64,000 bases of DNA from Myxococcota bacterium. Its GTDB lineage: Bacteria > Myxococcota_A > UBA796 > JAFGLY01. The DNA is taken from NCBI GenBank assembly GCA_024276675.1, contig JAJRWT010000091.1, positions 103,797 through 167,796 of the forward strand, given 5' to 3'. Position 1 is the stretch's first letter; each line of letters starts with the position of its first letter. The notes beneath the pieces were generated by a model, which ran no database searches, was not told the origin of the DNA, and saw only the letters and a program-made list of their open reading frames with translations. Below, one piece after another: positions 27,038-36,858 of this stretch. Both the position numbers and the translations under genes were made by a program.

Positions 27038-30000
27038 ATGAGGACTGTCGTTTCGCTGCTTGTCGTTTCGCTGCTTGCCCTTCTGGCAACCACTCCCTTG
27101 CAGGCAAAGGGAGTCAAGGGCTACTATCGGTATCCGAGCGTTCACAAGGACACCATTGTATTCACCGCCGAAGGCGATCTCTGGACAGTGCCCGTACAGG
27201 GAGGGCTGGCCCGTAGACTCACGACACACCTGGGGCAGGAGACCCACGCCGCAATATCTCCCGACGGGGCCATGGTGGCGTTTTCGGCCAACTACGAAGG
27301 CCCCAGGGAAGTCTACGTGATGCCCACAACCGGAGGGAAACCTGAGCGGCTCACCTGGCACGGAGACGGTGCCGAGGTTGTGGGCTGGACCGATGACGGA
27401 AGGGTTCTTTATCGTACCAGGCATTTTTCCGGCCTACCTGACTGGCAACTGGTCCTGGTGGATCCCGAAACGGCCAATCTGGAGCAGATCCCACTGGCCC
27501 AGGCCGCGCAGGGTGTCTACGGGAACGGAGGTACCCTGTTTTTTTGCAGGCAACGCCGGCAGAGTAGCTGGACAAAGCGCTATCATGGGGGAACCGTCCA
27601 GAATATCTGGAGTTTCGCCCGAGACGGCAAGGAAGCAACAAACATCACCGCAGACTACCAGGGTACCAGTTCGGATCCCATGTGGTGGAAGGGCCGGCTC
27701 TACTTCACTTCGGATCGAGACGGCATCATGAACATCTGGTCCATGGCGCCAGACGGCTCCGACCTTCAGCAGCACACGCACCATCGCACGCTGGAGGTCA
27801 GGAGCCCTTCCATGGACAGAGGGCGCATCGTCTACCAGAGAGGTGCTGACCTCTACGTTCTCAACGTCTATTCCGGGGCTGATACTCCCATAAAGGTGAC
27901 CCTGTCATCAGATGTGGATCAGCTTCGAGAGCGCTGGATCGATGATCCCATGGAGTACCTCACATCCACCGACATCTCTGCAGAAGGAGACAGGGTGGCC
28001 TTGACGGCCAGGGGGCAGGTGTTCGTCGTTCCATCCGAACCTGGTCGGCTTGTGGAGGTGACCCACGATCCCTCGGTCCGCTACCGAGCAGCACGATTCA
28101 TGCCGGATGCCAAGACGATAGTGGCGCTTTCCGACAAGACAGGCGAATTGGAGTTCTGGCAAATGCCCGCCGACGGTATCGGTGAAATGGTCCAGATCAC
28201 CGACAACGGCGAGGTTTTTCGCTTCCAGGGTCTGCCCTCTCCTGATGGAAAGAACCTGGCATTCACGGACAAGAACCACAAGCTCTGGATGTACCACCTG
28301 GATGTGGGTATCACCAGCCTCATCGCAGTATCCGAAAATGGACCCATACAGGATCTCTGCTGGTCGCCCGATGGAAGCCTTCTGGCCTACGGTATTCCGT
28401 CCAGCAACGACTTTCAGCAGCTCTTCATCTACGACGTGACCAACCGCGAGAACCACCCACTGACCACTGATCGCACGGACAACTTCGACCCCGCCTTCAG
28501 CCCCGACGGGAGATGGGTATATTTTTTGTCGGATAGGCACCTTGAGTCCCTGGTACCGAGTCCCTGGGGTCCGCGGCAACCCGAGCCCTTCCTGGCCAGA
28601 ACAACCGAGATCTTTCTCGTACCGCTGGTGCCTGGACTGAGATCTCCGTTCATGGCTCCTGACGAACTTCATCCTTCCGCCGACGACAACCAGGATGGCC
28701 AGGAAGGTTCTTCCACCGATGGCATGGGAAGCGTCGCTGGGGGGGGAGCAGGAAAAAGGAAGCAGAAGAACAAGAAAGGAGTCCTCGACCAGCAGGAACA
28801 GGTGGATCTGAATGGTCTCGAGAAAAGGCTCCAGAAGGTTCCGGTGCCCGCCGGTAACTACCTGCAACTATCTCTCACCGACAAGAGGCTCTATTGCTTG
28901 AGCTGGTCGTGGGAGGATCGGGAAAACCACGACCTGCTCTCCATGCCTGTCAATTATCGGGATCCCGAGCTGGAACCATTCATGGAATCAATCCGGGACT
29001 ACCAGCTTTCCGCCAACCGAAAAAAACTACTTGTCGTCCGTGCTGAAGACCTGCTGGTTTTGGATGCCGGCGATGAAGCACCCAGGGATCAGGAGCTGGA
29101 AGACAGCATCCTGGACCTCTCGGGCTGGACCTTTTCGCTGGATCCCAGGGAAGAATGGAGGCAGATGTTCGTGGAGGCCTGGCGCCTGGAGCGGGACTAT
29201 TTCTATGACCGCGACATGCACGGCGTGGATTGGGCACAGATGGGTGAACGCTACTTCCAGATGCTGGATCGTGTCACTGACAGGGAAGAATTGGCCGATC
29301 TCATGGGGCAGATGGTCTCCGAGCTTTCGGCGCTCCACACGTTTGTCTTCGGTGGGGACCATAGAGAGGGCCTGGAAGACGTGCAGCCCGGAAGCCTGGG
29401 AGCCAGGTTCAAGAAAGACGCCGAGGCCGGCGGATGGAGGATCGAGCATATCTATGCCACGGATCCCGACTATCCAGATGATCTCTCTCCCCTTGCCAGT
29501 CCGGATGTGGCTGCCCGGGTGGGTGAAGTCATCACCGCCATCGACGGAGTGCCTTCTATTTCTTCACCCGACATCGGTTCCATGTTGCGATCAAAGGCGG
29601 GAAGGCAGGTACGTCTGTCCCTGGAAATGGGGGAAGGAAAGGAAATCAGCACTCGTGAAGTGATTGTCACACCCATCACTCCGGCTCAGGAAGAGGATCT
29701 CAGGTATCGGGAATGGGAGTACACCCGCCGGCTCCTCACCGAAGATCTGGGAAAAGGGAAGATAGGCTACGTGCATCTGCGGGCCATGTCCGGTGATGAC
29801 TATGGTTCCTGGGCGCGAGAATTCTACCCTGTATACAAACGGCAGGCCTTGATCATAGATGTACGGCACAACCGTGGAGGCAACATAGATAGCTGGATCC
29901 TGGAAAAGCTGCTGCGAAAGGCCTGGTTCTACTGGCAGCCAAGAGTGGGGGAGCCGTGGTGGAACATGCAGTACGCCTTCAGGGGCCATTTGGTTGTACT

Positions 30001-30391
30001 TTGCGATGAAAAGACCGCGTCGGACGGCGAAGCATTCACCGAAGGCGTCAAGCGACTGGAACTGGGCACTGTCATCGGCACCAGGACCTGGGGTGGGGAG
30101 ATCTGGCTTTCAGGGAATAATTGGTTGGTGGACAAGGGGATCGCAACGGCGGCGGAGTATGGTGTCTACGGGCCCGAAGGGGTGTGGCTCATCGAAGGGC
30201 ACGGTGTTGAGCCCGATATTGTGATAGACAACCTTCCCCACAGCACTTTCGAAGGCGAAGACAAGCAGCTCCAGGTAGCAGTGGAGCACCTGCTGGATCT
30301 CATGGCCCAGGATCCGGTGCCGGTTCCCTCCAGGCCTCCCTATCCGGACAAGTCCTTTCCTGGCGATCCGGATCGGCAGAGCGACGAATGA
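27038..30391 (+). CDS. Tricorn-family serine protease, exported
   Basis: Tricorn proteases are large peptidases that trim peptides. The 1117-aa protein starts at ATG 27038 with GGAGG 5 nt upstream and has a signal peptide (VVSLLVVSLLALLATTPLQA). Two beta-propeller regions follow (about 25-330 and 330-620, with repeated S-P-D-G blades). After a charged insertion come the C1 segment, a PDZ domain (VGEVITAIDGVP) and the C2 catalytic core with DVRHNRGGNID. Candidate catalytic residues are Ser995 in KTASDGE and His767 in ALHTFVFGG. The protein is probably periplasmic, as in many bacterial Tricorn homologues. Confidence 0.92.
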   Translation: MRTVVSLLVVSLLALLATTPLQAKGVKGYYRYPSVHKDTIVFTAEGDLWTVPVQGGLARRLTTHLGQETHAAISPDGAMVAFSANYEGPREVYVMPTTGGKPERLTWHGDGAEVVGWTDDGRVLYRTRHFSGLPDWQLVLVDPETANLEQIPLAQAAQGVYGNGGTLFFCRQRRQSSWTKRYHGGTVQNIWSFARDGKEATNITADYQGTSSDPMWWKGRLYFTSDRDGIMNIWSMAPDGSDLQQHTHHRTLEVRSPSMDRGRIVYQRGADLYVLNVYSGADTPIKVTLSSDVDQLRERWIDDPMEYLTSTDISAEGDRVALTARGQVFVVPSEPGRLVEVTHDPSVRYRAARFMPDAKTIVALSDKTGELEFWQMPADGIGEMVQITDNGEVFRFQGLPSPDGKNLAFTDKNHKLWMYHLDVGITSLIAVSENGPIQDLCWSPDGSLLAYGIPSSNDFQQLFIYDVTNRENHPLTTDRTDNFDPAFSPDGRWVYFLSDRHLESLVPSPWGPRQPEPFLARTTEIFLVPLVPGLRSPFMAPDELHPSADDNQDGQEGSSTDGMGSVAGGGAGKRKQKNKKGVLDQQEQVDLNGLEKRLQKVPVPAGNYLQLSLTDKRLYCLSWSWEDRENHDLLSMPVNYRDPELEPFMESIRDYQLSANRKKLLVVRAEDLLVLDAGDEAPRDQELEDSILDLSGWTFSLDPREEWRQMFVEAWRLERDYFYDRDMHGVDWAQMGERYFQMLDRVTDREELADLMGQMVSELSALHTFVFGGDHREGLEDVQPGSLGARFKKDAEAGGWRIEHIYATDPDYPDDLSPLASPDVAARVGEVITAIDGVPSISSPDIGSMLRSKAGRQVRLSLEMGEGKEISTREVIVTPITPAQEEDLRYREWEYTRRLLTEDLGKGKIGYVHLRAMSGDDYGSWAREFYPVYKRQALIIDVRHNRGGNIDSWILEKLLRKAWFYWQPRVGEPWWNMQYAFRGHLVVLCDEKTASDGEAFTEGVKRLELGTVIGTRTWGGEIWLSGNNWLVDKGIATAAEYGVYGPEGVWLIEGHGVEPDIVIDNLPHSTFEGEDKQLQVAVEHLLDLMAQDPVPVPSRPPYPDKSFPGDPDRQSDE

Positions 30392-30628
30392 ACTGCTGGC
30401 ATGTCCATGTCGTGTCATCAGCGATGGATGGCCCTTGCCAGCACCCCAGCCCCAGAGCACGGCTACACTGCCGAAGGAACGTGTTCGTACATGTTGGCTA
30501 TCCGGTTGCAAAGCTCCTGTTTCTTGAGTAAGGGCTGGTCCGGAAGCAGCTTCATGCAGCGATGGCGCCGGGGCGTTCGGCTCTCGTGGCGCGGGATGCA
30601 TGGTCTGTAAGCAGACGGAGCCTACTAC
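30392..30628. other. intergenic region, 237 nt
   Basis: The gap between the Tricorn and propeller-like genes, both rightward, holds no gene, repeat or terminator that I can recognise. Confidence 0.3.
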
Positions 30629-31609
30629 ATGCCAAGACTGCTGTTAACCGGTGGCCGACAGCGCACCTCTCGCCTGTTCAGGCTCGATGAATGGCACAAC
30701 TATGATTTGGCTCTCCTGGTGGAGTTGGACACCGAGAGCGGGGCCTCCACAATCCGCCTGGCCCACCAGACACCTCCCCATCTGTGCCCCGACACCAATC
30801 CTTCCATCGTATTCAAGGCCGGCGCGTTGGATGGTGAAAACCTGCTCCTCTGCACTCAAACGGAAATTCTTGTGGTCGATGTCGCTTCCATGAAGATGCA
30901 GCGGCGTATCAGCCATCCCTGGTTCAACGACATTCACCACGTGGTTCGTCTCCATGGGAAGATCCACGTGGTCTCCACCGGTCTGGATGCCCTCATCGTC
31001 ATGGACGATTGGGGGAATGTTCTCCAGGTGCTGGACGCCCTGGAGGGCGATACCTGGCAGCATTTTGACAAGTCCACCGACTATCGGCTCGTGTCCACCA
31101 CCCAACCGCACCGATCCCACCCCAACTACGTGTTCCAGGTCGGCTCCAAGACGTGGGTTACACGCTTCAGACAAGGCGACGCTATCTGCCTTCTCGGTGG
31201 CAAGGGCACTATCAAGGTTGCTCATGAACGAATCCACGACGGATGTTTCCACGAGGGCTCCGTTTGGTTCACCAGTGTCGACGGGCATGTGATCAAGACG
31301 GATCCATCCACAGGCAGGGTACTGGATGACTTTGACTTGAATTCAATGGATGATCGGGATCTTCCTCTCGGTTGGTGTCGTTCGATCCATTTCCACGAAG
31401 GCCTGGCCTATGTGGGCTTCAGCAGAGTACGTCCCACCAAGATCAAGCAGAACCTGGCCTGGCTACGCAAGCCGCTCAACAATCCCGAATCCCTGCCCAC
31501 GCGGGTGGCCGTGTATGACCTGGTCGCAGGCAGGATGCTGCTGGAATGGGATCTTGAACACCTGGGGATGAACGCCATCTTCAGCATTCTGGCCCACCCC
31601 CTGGATTGA
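30629..31609 (+). CDS. Beta-propeller-like protein of unknown function
   Basis: The 326-aa protein has no signal peptide. Its regular beta-strand pattern suggests a propeller: recurring strand-turn units include ILVVDVASMKM, DALIVMDDWGNVLQVLDAL, HVIKTDPSTGRVLDDFDLN and VAVYDLVAGRMLLEWDL. A histidine-rich segment (PWFNDIHHVVRLHGK) lies near residue 98. I do not recognise the family. GGAG lies 8 nt before the ATG. It is followed 96 nt later by the flippase gene, so a link to surface-polysaccharide assembly is possible but unproven. Confidence 0.6.
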   Translation: MPRLLLTGGRQRTSRLFRLDEWHNYDLALLVELDTESGASTIRLAHQTPPHLCPDTNPSIVFKAGALDGENLLLCTQTEILVVDVASMKMQRRISHPWFNDIHHVVRLHGKIHVVSTGLDALIVMDDWGNVLQVLDALEGDTWQHFDKSTDYRLVSTTQPHRSHPNYVFQVGSKTWVTRFRQGDAICLLGGKGTIKVAHERIHDGCFHEGSVWFTSVDGHVIKTDPSTGRVLDDFDLNSMDDRDLPLGWCRSIHFHEGLAYVGFSRVRPTKIKQNLAWLRKPLNNPESLPTRVAVYDLVAGRMLLEWDLEHLGMNAIFSILAHPLD

Positions 31610-31705
31610 GGCATCGCCACTGATCCGGGGTCCACCCTATTTCAATTCCCTGTTCCGGGGATCCGAGCAGTACTTGATACAGCGCGGGAATACCGGGGAG
31701 GACCA

Positions 31706-33121
31706 GTGAGCGACAGGGCACAACGAGGGAGTGGCAACCTGGCGGCCCTCGTCCTTACCTATGCATTCAGGTTCGGCGGCTCCTTCGTGGTCAGCATCGC
31801 CCTGATGCGATTCCTGGGTGTAGAGGGCTTCGGTACATTCGGCTACATCGGCGGCTTGGGAGCCGTGTGTGTCTTCGCAACCGACCTGGGGCTTTTCCGC
31901 CTGCTCACTCGCGAAATCGCTCGTAGCCCATCCAGGTGCGATGTCCTGGTGTCCACCGGTTTGCGGATCACGTTACTGCTCTCCATCCTGACCACCCTTG
32001 TAATGGGTGCCATCGTAGCTCTGACATCCGAAGACCGGTCACTGGCAGTACCGGCCCTGCTTGCAGGTCTGGCACTTTCGATTCAGGCTCTCTATCGCAT
32101 CATCAACGCCGCATTCCACGGCTTCAGACGCATGAAGCTCCAGGTATCCGGTCAGCTCTGGGGGCGGCTGCTTCTCTTGTTGTCCACTTTCGGCCTTCTT
32201 GCCATGGGGGCTGGCATCACCGCGGTGTTTGCAGCCCAGGTCGTGGGTGCCCTGCTCACCCTGCTCATCTATATTCGTGTCTACAAGAGGAACATAGGGT
32301 CGTTCATAGTTGGCGTTCCCAGGCACCTGACCAGGAAGTTGCTGCACGGTACGCTGCCTTTTGGGCTCAATATCTTCTTTGCCAACCTGTATCTCGGTGT
32401 GGATGTGATCATGTTGGAACATTTCCACGGCGACGCCCAGGTTGGTCTATACAGGGCAGCAGCGGTCTTGATCCTCAACATTCCAGTTCTTGCCGAGATT
32501 CTGAGTGCCGGGCTCTATCCCAAGATGTCAAGACATGTGGATGAACCCGAAAAGGCCGCCACCGAGATGCGCTTCACCGCAAGAATGCTGTTGGCCCTGA
32601 GCGTTCCCATTGCCATGGGCGGAATGTGTCTTGCCGAGCCCCTCGTGGTCATGATGGGTGGCCAGGACTACGCCGCGGCGGCTCTGCCACTCCTAGTGAT
32701 GCTGCCGCTGTTGCCGCTTCGCTTCTTGAACAACGGGCAGGGCATGGCGTTGTCAGCCATGAACCTTCAGAAGGACAGGACCCGCGGAGTGTTCCTGGCC
32801 GCGTTGTTCAACCTCGTCGCCAATTTCATCGCCATCCCTGCCTATGGAGCGACAGGCGCCGCAGCCACGACGCTCCTGACGGAGCTTCTCCTGGGTGCCT
32901 TTTTCGCTGTTCGGTTGCGGCAGGTCATCCGTAATCTTGGGATCCTGGAATCACTCGTTCGCTCGCTGTTGCCTTCCGCCGTCATGGCGGTAACCGTGTT
33001 GTATGTTCCTTTGCCCAATGTTCTCCTTTCCATTCTGGCGGGTGCTGGCGTGTACGCTGTTCTTGGATTCCTGGCTCGAGCATGGAGATGGTCTGATCTC
33101 GCCCGCCTGCGCGGCATTTGA
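31706..33121 (+). CDS. Polysaccharide flippase, Wzx-type (MOP superfamily)
   Basis: Wzx proteins flip undecaprenyl-linked oligosaccharide units to the periplasmic face of the inner membrane. The 471-aa product has 12-14 predicted hydrophobic helices. The N-terminal signature is ALVLTYAFRFGGSFVVSIALMR...GVEGFGTFGY, as in oligosaccharide flippases, and a long hydrophobic C-terminal half follows. A GTG start at 31706 is preceded by GGGGAGG 4 nt upstream. It lies 5 kb upstream of the initiating transferase of the glycan cluster and could serve the same pathway. Confidence 0.85.
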   Translation: MSDRAQRGSGNLAALVLTYAFRFGGSFVVSIALMRFLGVEGFGTFGYIGGLGAVCVFATDLGLFRLLTREIARSPSRCDVLVSTGLRITLLLSILTTLVMGAIVALTSEDRSLAVPALLAGLALSIQALYRIINAAFHGFRRMKLQVSGQLWGRLLLLLSTFGLLAMGAGITAVFAAQVVGALLTLLIYIRVYKRNIGSFIVGVPRHLTRKLLHGTLPFGLNIFFANLYLGVDVIMLEHFHGDAQVGLYRAAAVLILNIPVLAEILSAGLYPKMSRHVDEPEKAATEMRFTARMLLALSVPIAMGGMCLAEPLVVMMGGQDYAAAALPLLVMLPLLPLRFLNNGQGMALSAMNLQKDRTRGVFLAALFNLVANFIAIPAYGATGAAATTLLTELLLGAFFAVRLRQVIRNLGILESLVRSLLPSAVMAVTVLYVPLPNVLLSILAGAGVYAVLGFLARAWRWSDLARLRGI

Positions 33122-33176
33122 ATGATGGTGGCCCATTTTGTCGTATCGTGGGTCGGGCCTGTAACGGTGGGGGGCG

Positions 33177-36100
33177 TCAGGCTCGGGTATTCTTCTCGAA
33201 AAAGTGGAGCATGGGAGAGAGCATCTCTGCACGCAAGCCCAGGTCGGCCAGGGTGGTGGAAACGGCGTTGTCCCATTGTCTGGCTACTTCCTTCCATCCG
33301 CGGGCCGTGGCGATCTTGGAGATGATGGTCCCGATGAGGGCACCATCCAGGCCTTCTTCCAGAAGTTGCCGTTGAGGAACAGAAGAAAGTGCTTCTGGGC
33401 CGTGGCCAGCAAGAACCTCTGCTGCGGCATCCAGGCCAGAGATGATGGCGGCGAAAGGTTCCCATTCCTTTCCGTGCTCCCTGGCGACGATGTCAAGTCG
33501 TTTCTGTAGCACGGGCAGGTCAGATCTGAGTAGTGCGCATAGGGCCAGGTTCAGATGAAAGGCCAGACTCCAGGCTCGCTGCCCGGTGGCCGTGGCCCAA
33601 CCGCCCCCCACCTTGTACAATGCCTCGGCTTGAGCGACACGACCCTGGAAGCGTAGGCACTCTGCCCTGGAATTGCGGCAAAGCGGAACCAGGCTGTTGA
33701 AACCGATGGTCAGCGCGATCTGTTCGGCTTCTTCGGCCATGACTCGCCCTTCTTCCCAACGGCCCTGAATACCGCGGATGCGAGCGATGGTAGCCAGGGT
33801 TTTTGCCTGAAGAGATCGGAATCCCGCTTTTTTGGCCTTTTTTTCGGCGTCTTCCAGTTGAGCGAGGCCCATTTCCAGGTCTACTGATGAGATACAGGTG
33901 CCCAGCATATCCAGCAACTCGACCTCTTGTGTTTCCAGGTCACAGTACCCCAGTGCTGTTCTGATCTCCCTCTCCGCAGGCCCGTACCTCCCCAGATGAA
34001 GCAGGCAGGTTGCTCTGGCCTGGTGGAATCGAGCGCGAATGCGCGGCTGTACCCTGGCCACGAAATGCTCGATTGCTTCCAATGCAGGCAGGCCCTTGCG
34101 GCTTCGGTCTTCGTACTCCAGGGCGTTCACGTACTCGGCGGCTACCTCGATGGCCATGGCCGGCGTGGGCTTCATGGACCACAGGGTCTCGATGCGGCGT
34201 ATGGATGCGCGGCGCTCACCCGAGGCCAGATCGGCCCTGGCCAGTGACAGTTGGGAGAGTATCCAGGGATCGCTTTTTTGACCCAGTGGTTTCAAGGCGT
34301 CGGCCAGGTCGTTGGCGGCTGAACGTTGTTCCGCGGCAGTGCCGGATAGACGCAGGCCCTCGACTGCCTGCACCAATGAAGCCACGGCCAACTCCAGTCG
34401 GCCCGCAGCAAGCTCATGTCTACCAACTTCCAGGTGGGCTCGTGCGTCTTTTGCGAAGCGGGACCAGGCCCTGGCCAGGAGAGCGTGGGCTGCCTTTTTT
34501 GCTCTTCCGTGGACCCGTTCCTTGAGGAGTTGTTCAAGCAGCGGATGGTCCAGGCGGACCACGGCTCTACGATTACGTACGAGACCCGCGTTTACCAACT
34601 CATCAAGACCCGGGCCTGCTGCATTTTCCAGTACGCGCCAGGGCAGGCCGCTGCCAGCAACACCCAGGACATCGAGGGCTTCTCCCACCTTGGCTGCGTT
34701 GTCGGTGCGCTTGAAAATGAGCGAGAGGCGACCCGAGAGCAGGGCCCGGATGTCGTCGGGTATTGCTCCTTCAACAGGGCCATTCAAGGTGAACCTGAGT
34801 TCTTCGGAGACCTCGCTGCCGGGTGGGTTTCCAGGCCTGACCACTGGTTTCAGGTCGTCCCCCTGACACCACAGGTTGAGGAGTTCCCTGGCGAAGAAGG
34901 GGTTTCCCTGGCTCCTGGTCACCACCTCGCTTGCCAGGTGCGGTTCCAGGGAGATGCACTCCAGCACCAGATCCAACATGTTGTCTGAATCGATTCTTTC
35001 GAGTTGTATTTCCACTGCACCCAAGGCCCTGAGTGCCCTTATGGAACTCCCGGCCACGGGATGAAGCTCCAGTGGATCGCTTCGGACGGTCACTATTGCC
35101 AGCACGGGAAGCCCCAGTTGAAGCACCGACGCTGCCAGGGCAGCTCCGTCATCGGTGGAGGTACACCACTGTGCGTCTTCGATCAGGAGTACGCTCATTC
35201 CACGCCATGCATGGGTCTCCAGGTGTTTGAACAGGTATTCCCTTGCCACGGCGGGCGACACCGGATCCTGACCAGGACGCAGCGCGCCGAGGCGTTGCAG
35301 TAGCTCTGCCTCGTGCCGTGTTTCCTGTTCGGTTCTCCGGGTGTCTCTGGCCAACCACCTGACAAGCCTGCGATTGACGATTTCGGGGTCGGAGTCTCCA
35401 AGACGCAGGAGTCGTTGAACGGCACCCAGGTAGCCGTCTCCGGGTGCTCCTCCACGGGAGAAGGAGACATCCACGCATGTGGCGTAGCCCCCTTCTTCAA
35501 GGGACCTCATTGTGGATTTGAGTAGCCTGGTCTTGCCCACGCCGGCTTCACCACTGATGAGTACGACGCGGGGCCGTCCCGTGGAAGACACTTCACGGGC
35601 CAGATCCCACAATGCCTGACGTTGCTTGTCCCTACCAATAAGAGGAACCTCTCGTAGCGCGAAGAGCGGTAGACTTGCTCGCGCCTTGGCGCCCTTGCCC
35701 GGCTCGGGTGGAGGCCTGAAAGGCATTGGGCCAGGCTGTGGACGATGCCAGGGTGGAATGCCATCGCTCGTTTTGGCGCTTGGTATGAAATCGTGTTCGT
35801 AGCTGGAGATTTCCTGGTCGGTCACGATGTCTGTGGGGGGGGCGGACAACCTGTCGCCGGGAATGCCGAGATCCTCGGGTGGGATATGAGCTTCGTCATC
35901 GAGTCTTGGCAGGGCGGCCAGGGCAGCGCGTACATCGGCAGCCAGGTCGAAACGTGAGCGAGGGTCGGCCTGTAGTAGCGTCAGGATGATCTCCGAGAGC
36001 CCGGGTGGAACTCGTAGACCCTCGCGGATAGGCACATTCCGGGGAGGTTTGCGGCGTTTGCTGATGTGCGCTGGCACCGATGATTCCTTGAAGGGGTTGG

Positions 36101-36752
36101 TGCCTGAGACGAGCCTGTACATGAGAACGCCCAGGGCAAACAGGTCGGTTGCCGGGCCGATCTCTGCATACCTGCGCAGAAGGACCTCCAAGGGCATGTA
36201 TGAGAGAGTTCCAGCCAGAGTTCCCTGGAAAGCCTCTTTTTGTTCCAGAGCTTTGGCAAGGCCCAGGTCCGACAACCAGGCCCTTATGCGCCCATCGGGA
36301 TCGCGATGAAGGAGGACGTTGGAGAGCTTGACATCCAGGTGGAGGATCCCCCTGGCGTGCAGACATGCCAGGGCGGAGAGGACCTCGTCTAGGAGTCTAC
36401 GAATCAGTGGCCAGGGCGGATTGGATCGCCGGAGTTCGATGAGGTTTCCGGCGTTTGCAAGGGCCAGGGCAAGGTATGGTCTGTGGTCGGTCAGTTCTCC
36501 AAGGTCATGGAGAGGCACCAGGTGAGGATGGACCACAGCGGCGGAGACATCTACTTCACGCTGGAAGCGGCTCTTGAATTCCGGCGTGGTCATGACTTCG
36601 TGCCTTACCACCTTGATGGCAACGAGTTCTCCCAGCAAGCGATCCCTGGCTCCGAAAACATCGGCCATGCCGCCCTTTCCCAGCATGGCATCAGTAGCAT
36701 TCGGGTAGGGTTCATAGCGATCAGGCAGTGTTGGACAGATGGCATCAGGCAT
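33177..36752 (-). CDS. Ser/Thr protein kinase fused to AAA ATPase and TPR region
   Basis: The 1191-aa protein starts at ATG 36752. Residues 20-280 are a Hanks kinase: glycine loop GKGGMADVF, Lys47 in AIKVV, catalytic loop HLDVKLSNVL with Asp140, SDLG (Asp162) in place of DFG, and PLE in place of APE. The HLD triad makes it a non-RD kinase, but the catalytic Lys, Asp and metal-binding Asp are all present. After a Pro-rich linker comes an ATPase domain with Walker A SGEAGVGKT (400-408) and Walker B VLLIEDAQW. The last 500 residues are TPR-like helices. Such kinase-ATPase-TPR proteins are abundant in myxobacteria and act as signal integrators. Confidence 0.88.
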   Translation of the reverse strand: MPDAICPTLPDRYEPYPNATDAMLGKGGMADVFGARDRLLGELVAIKVVRHEVMTTPEFKSRFQREVDVSAAVVHPHLVPLHDLGELTDHRPYLALALANAGNLIELRRSNPPWPLIRRLLDEVLSALACLHARGILHLDVKLSNVLLHRDPDGRIRAWLSDLGLAKALEQKEAFQGTLAGTLSYMPLEVLLRRYAEIGPATDLFALGVLMYRLVSGTNPFKESSVPAHISKRRKPPRNVPIREGLRVPPGLSEIILTLLQADPRSRFDLAADVRAALAALPRLDDEAHIPPEDLGIPGDRLSAPPTDIVTDQEISSYEHDFIPSAKTSDGIPPWHRPQPGPMPFRPPPEPGKGAKARASLPLFALREVPLIGRDKQRQALWDLAREVSSTGRPRVVLISGEAGVGKTRLLKSTMRSLEEGGYATCVDVSFSRGGAPGDGYLGAVQRLLRLGDSDPEIVNRRLVRWLARDTRRTEQETRHEAELLQRLGALRPGQDPVSPAVAREYLFKHLETHAWRGMSVLLIEDAQWCTSTDDGAALAASVLQLGLPVLAIVTVRSDPLELHPVAGSSIRALRALGAVEIQLERIDSDNMLDLVLECISLEPHLASEVVTRSQGNPFFARELLNLWCQGDDLKPVVRPGNPPGSEVSEELRFTLNGPVEGAIPDDIRALLSGRLSLIFKRTDNAAKVGEALDVLGVAGSGLPWRVLENAAGPGLDELVNAGLVRNRRAVVRLDHPLLEQLLKERVHGRAKKAAHALLARAWSRFAKDARAHLEVGRHELAAGRLELAVASLVQAVEGLRLSGTAAEQRSAANDLADALKPLGQKSDPWILSQLSLARADLASGERRASIRRIETLWSMKPTPAMAIEVAAEYVNALEYEDRSRKGLPALEAIEHFVARVQPRIRARFHQARATCLLHLGRYGPAEREIRTALGYCDLETQEVELLDMLGTCISSVDLEMGLAQLEDAEKKAKKAGFRSLQAKTLATIARIRGIQGRWEEGRVMAEEAEQIALTIGFNSLVPLCRNSRAECLRFQGRVAQAEALYKVGGGWATATGQRAWSLAFHLNLALCALLRSDLPVLQKRLDIVAREHGKEWEPFAAIISGLDAAAEVLAGHGPEALSSVPQRQLLEEGLDGALIGTIISKIATARGWKEVARQWDNAVSTTLADLGLRAEMLSPMLHFFEKNTRA

Positions 36753-36858
36753 TTGATTCAATCGGGCTTTACGAAACCAATCGCGATGGCCACAAGTATC
36801 CGGTCTGGATTCCGGTTGACCTCTGGGGGAGACCTGCCATGGGCAGGAAAACTCCCAA

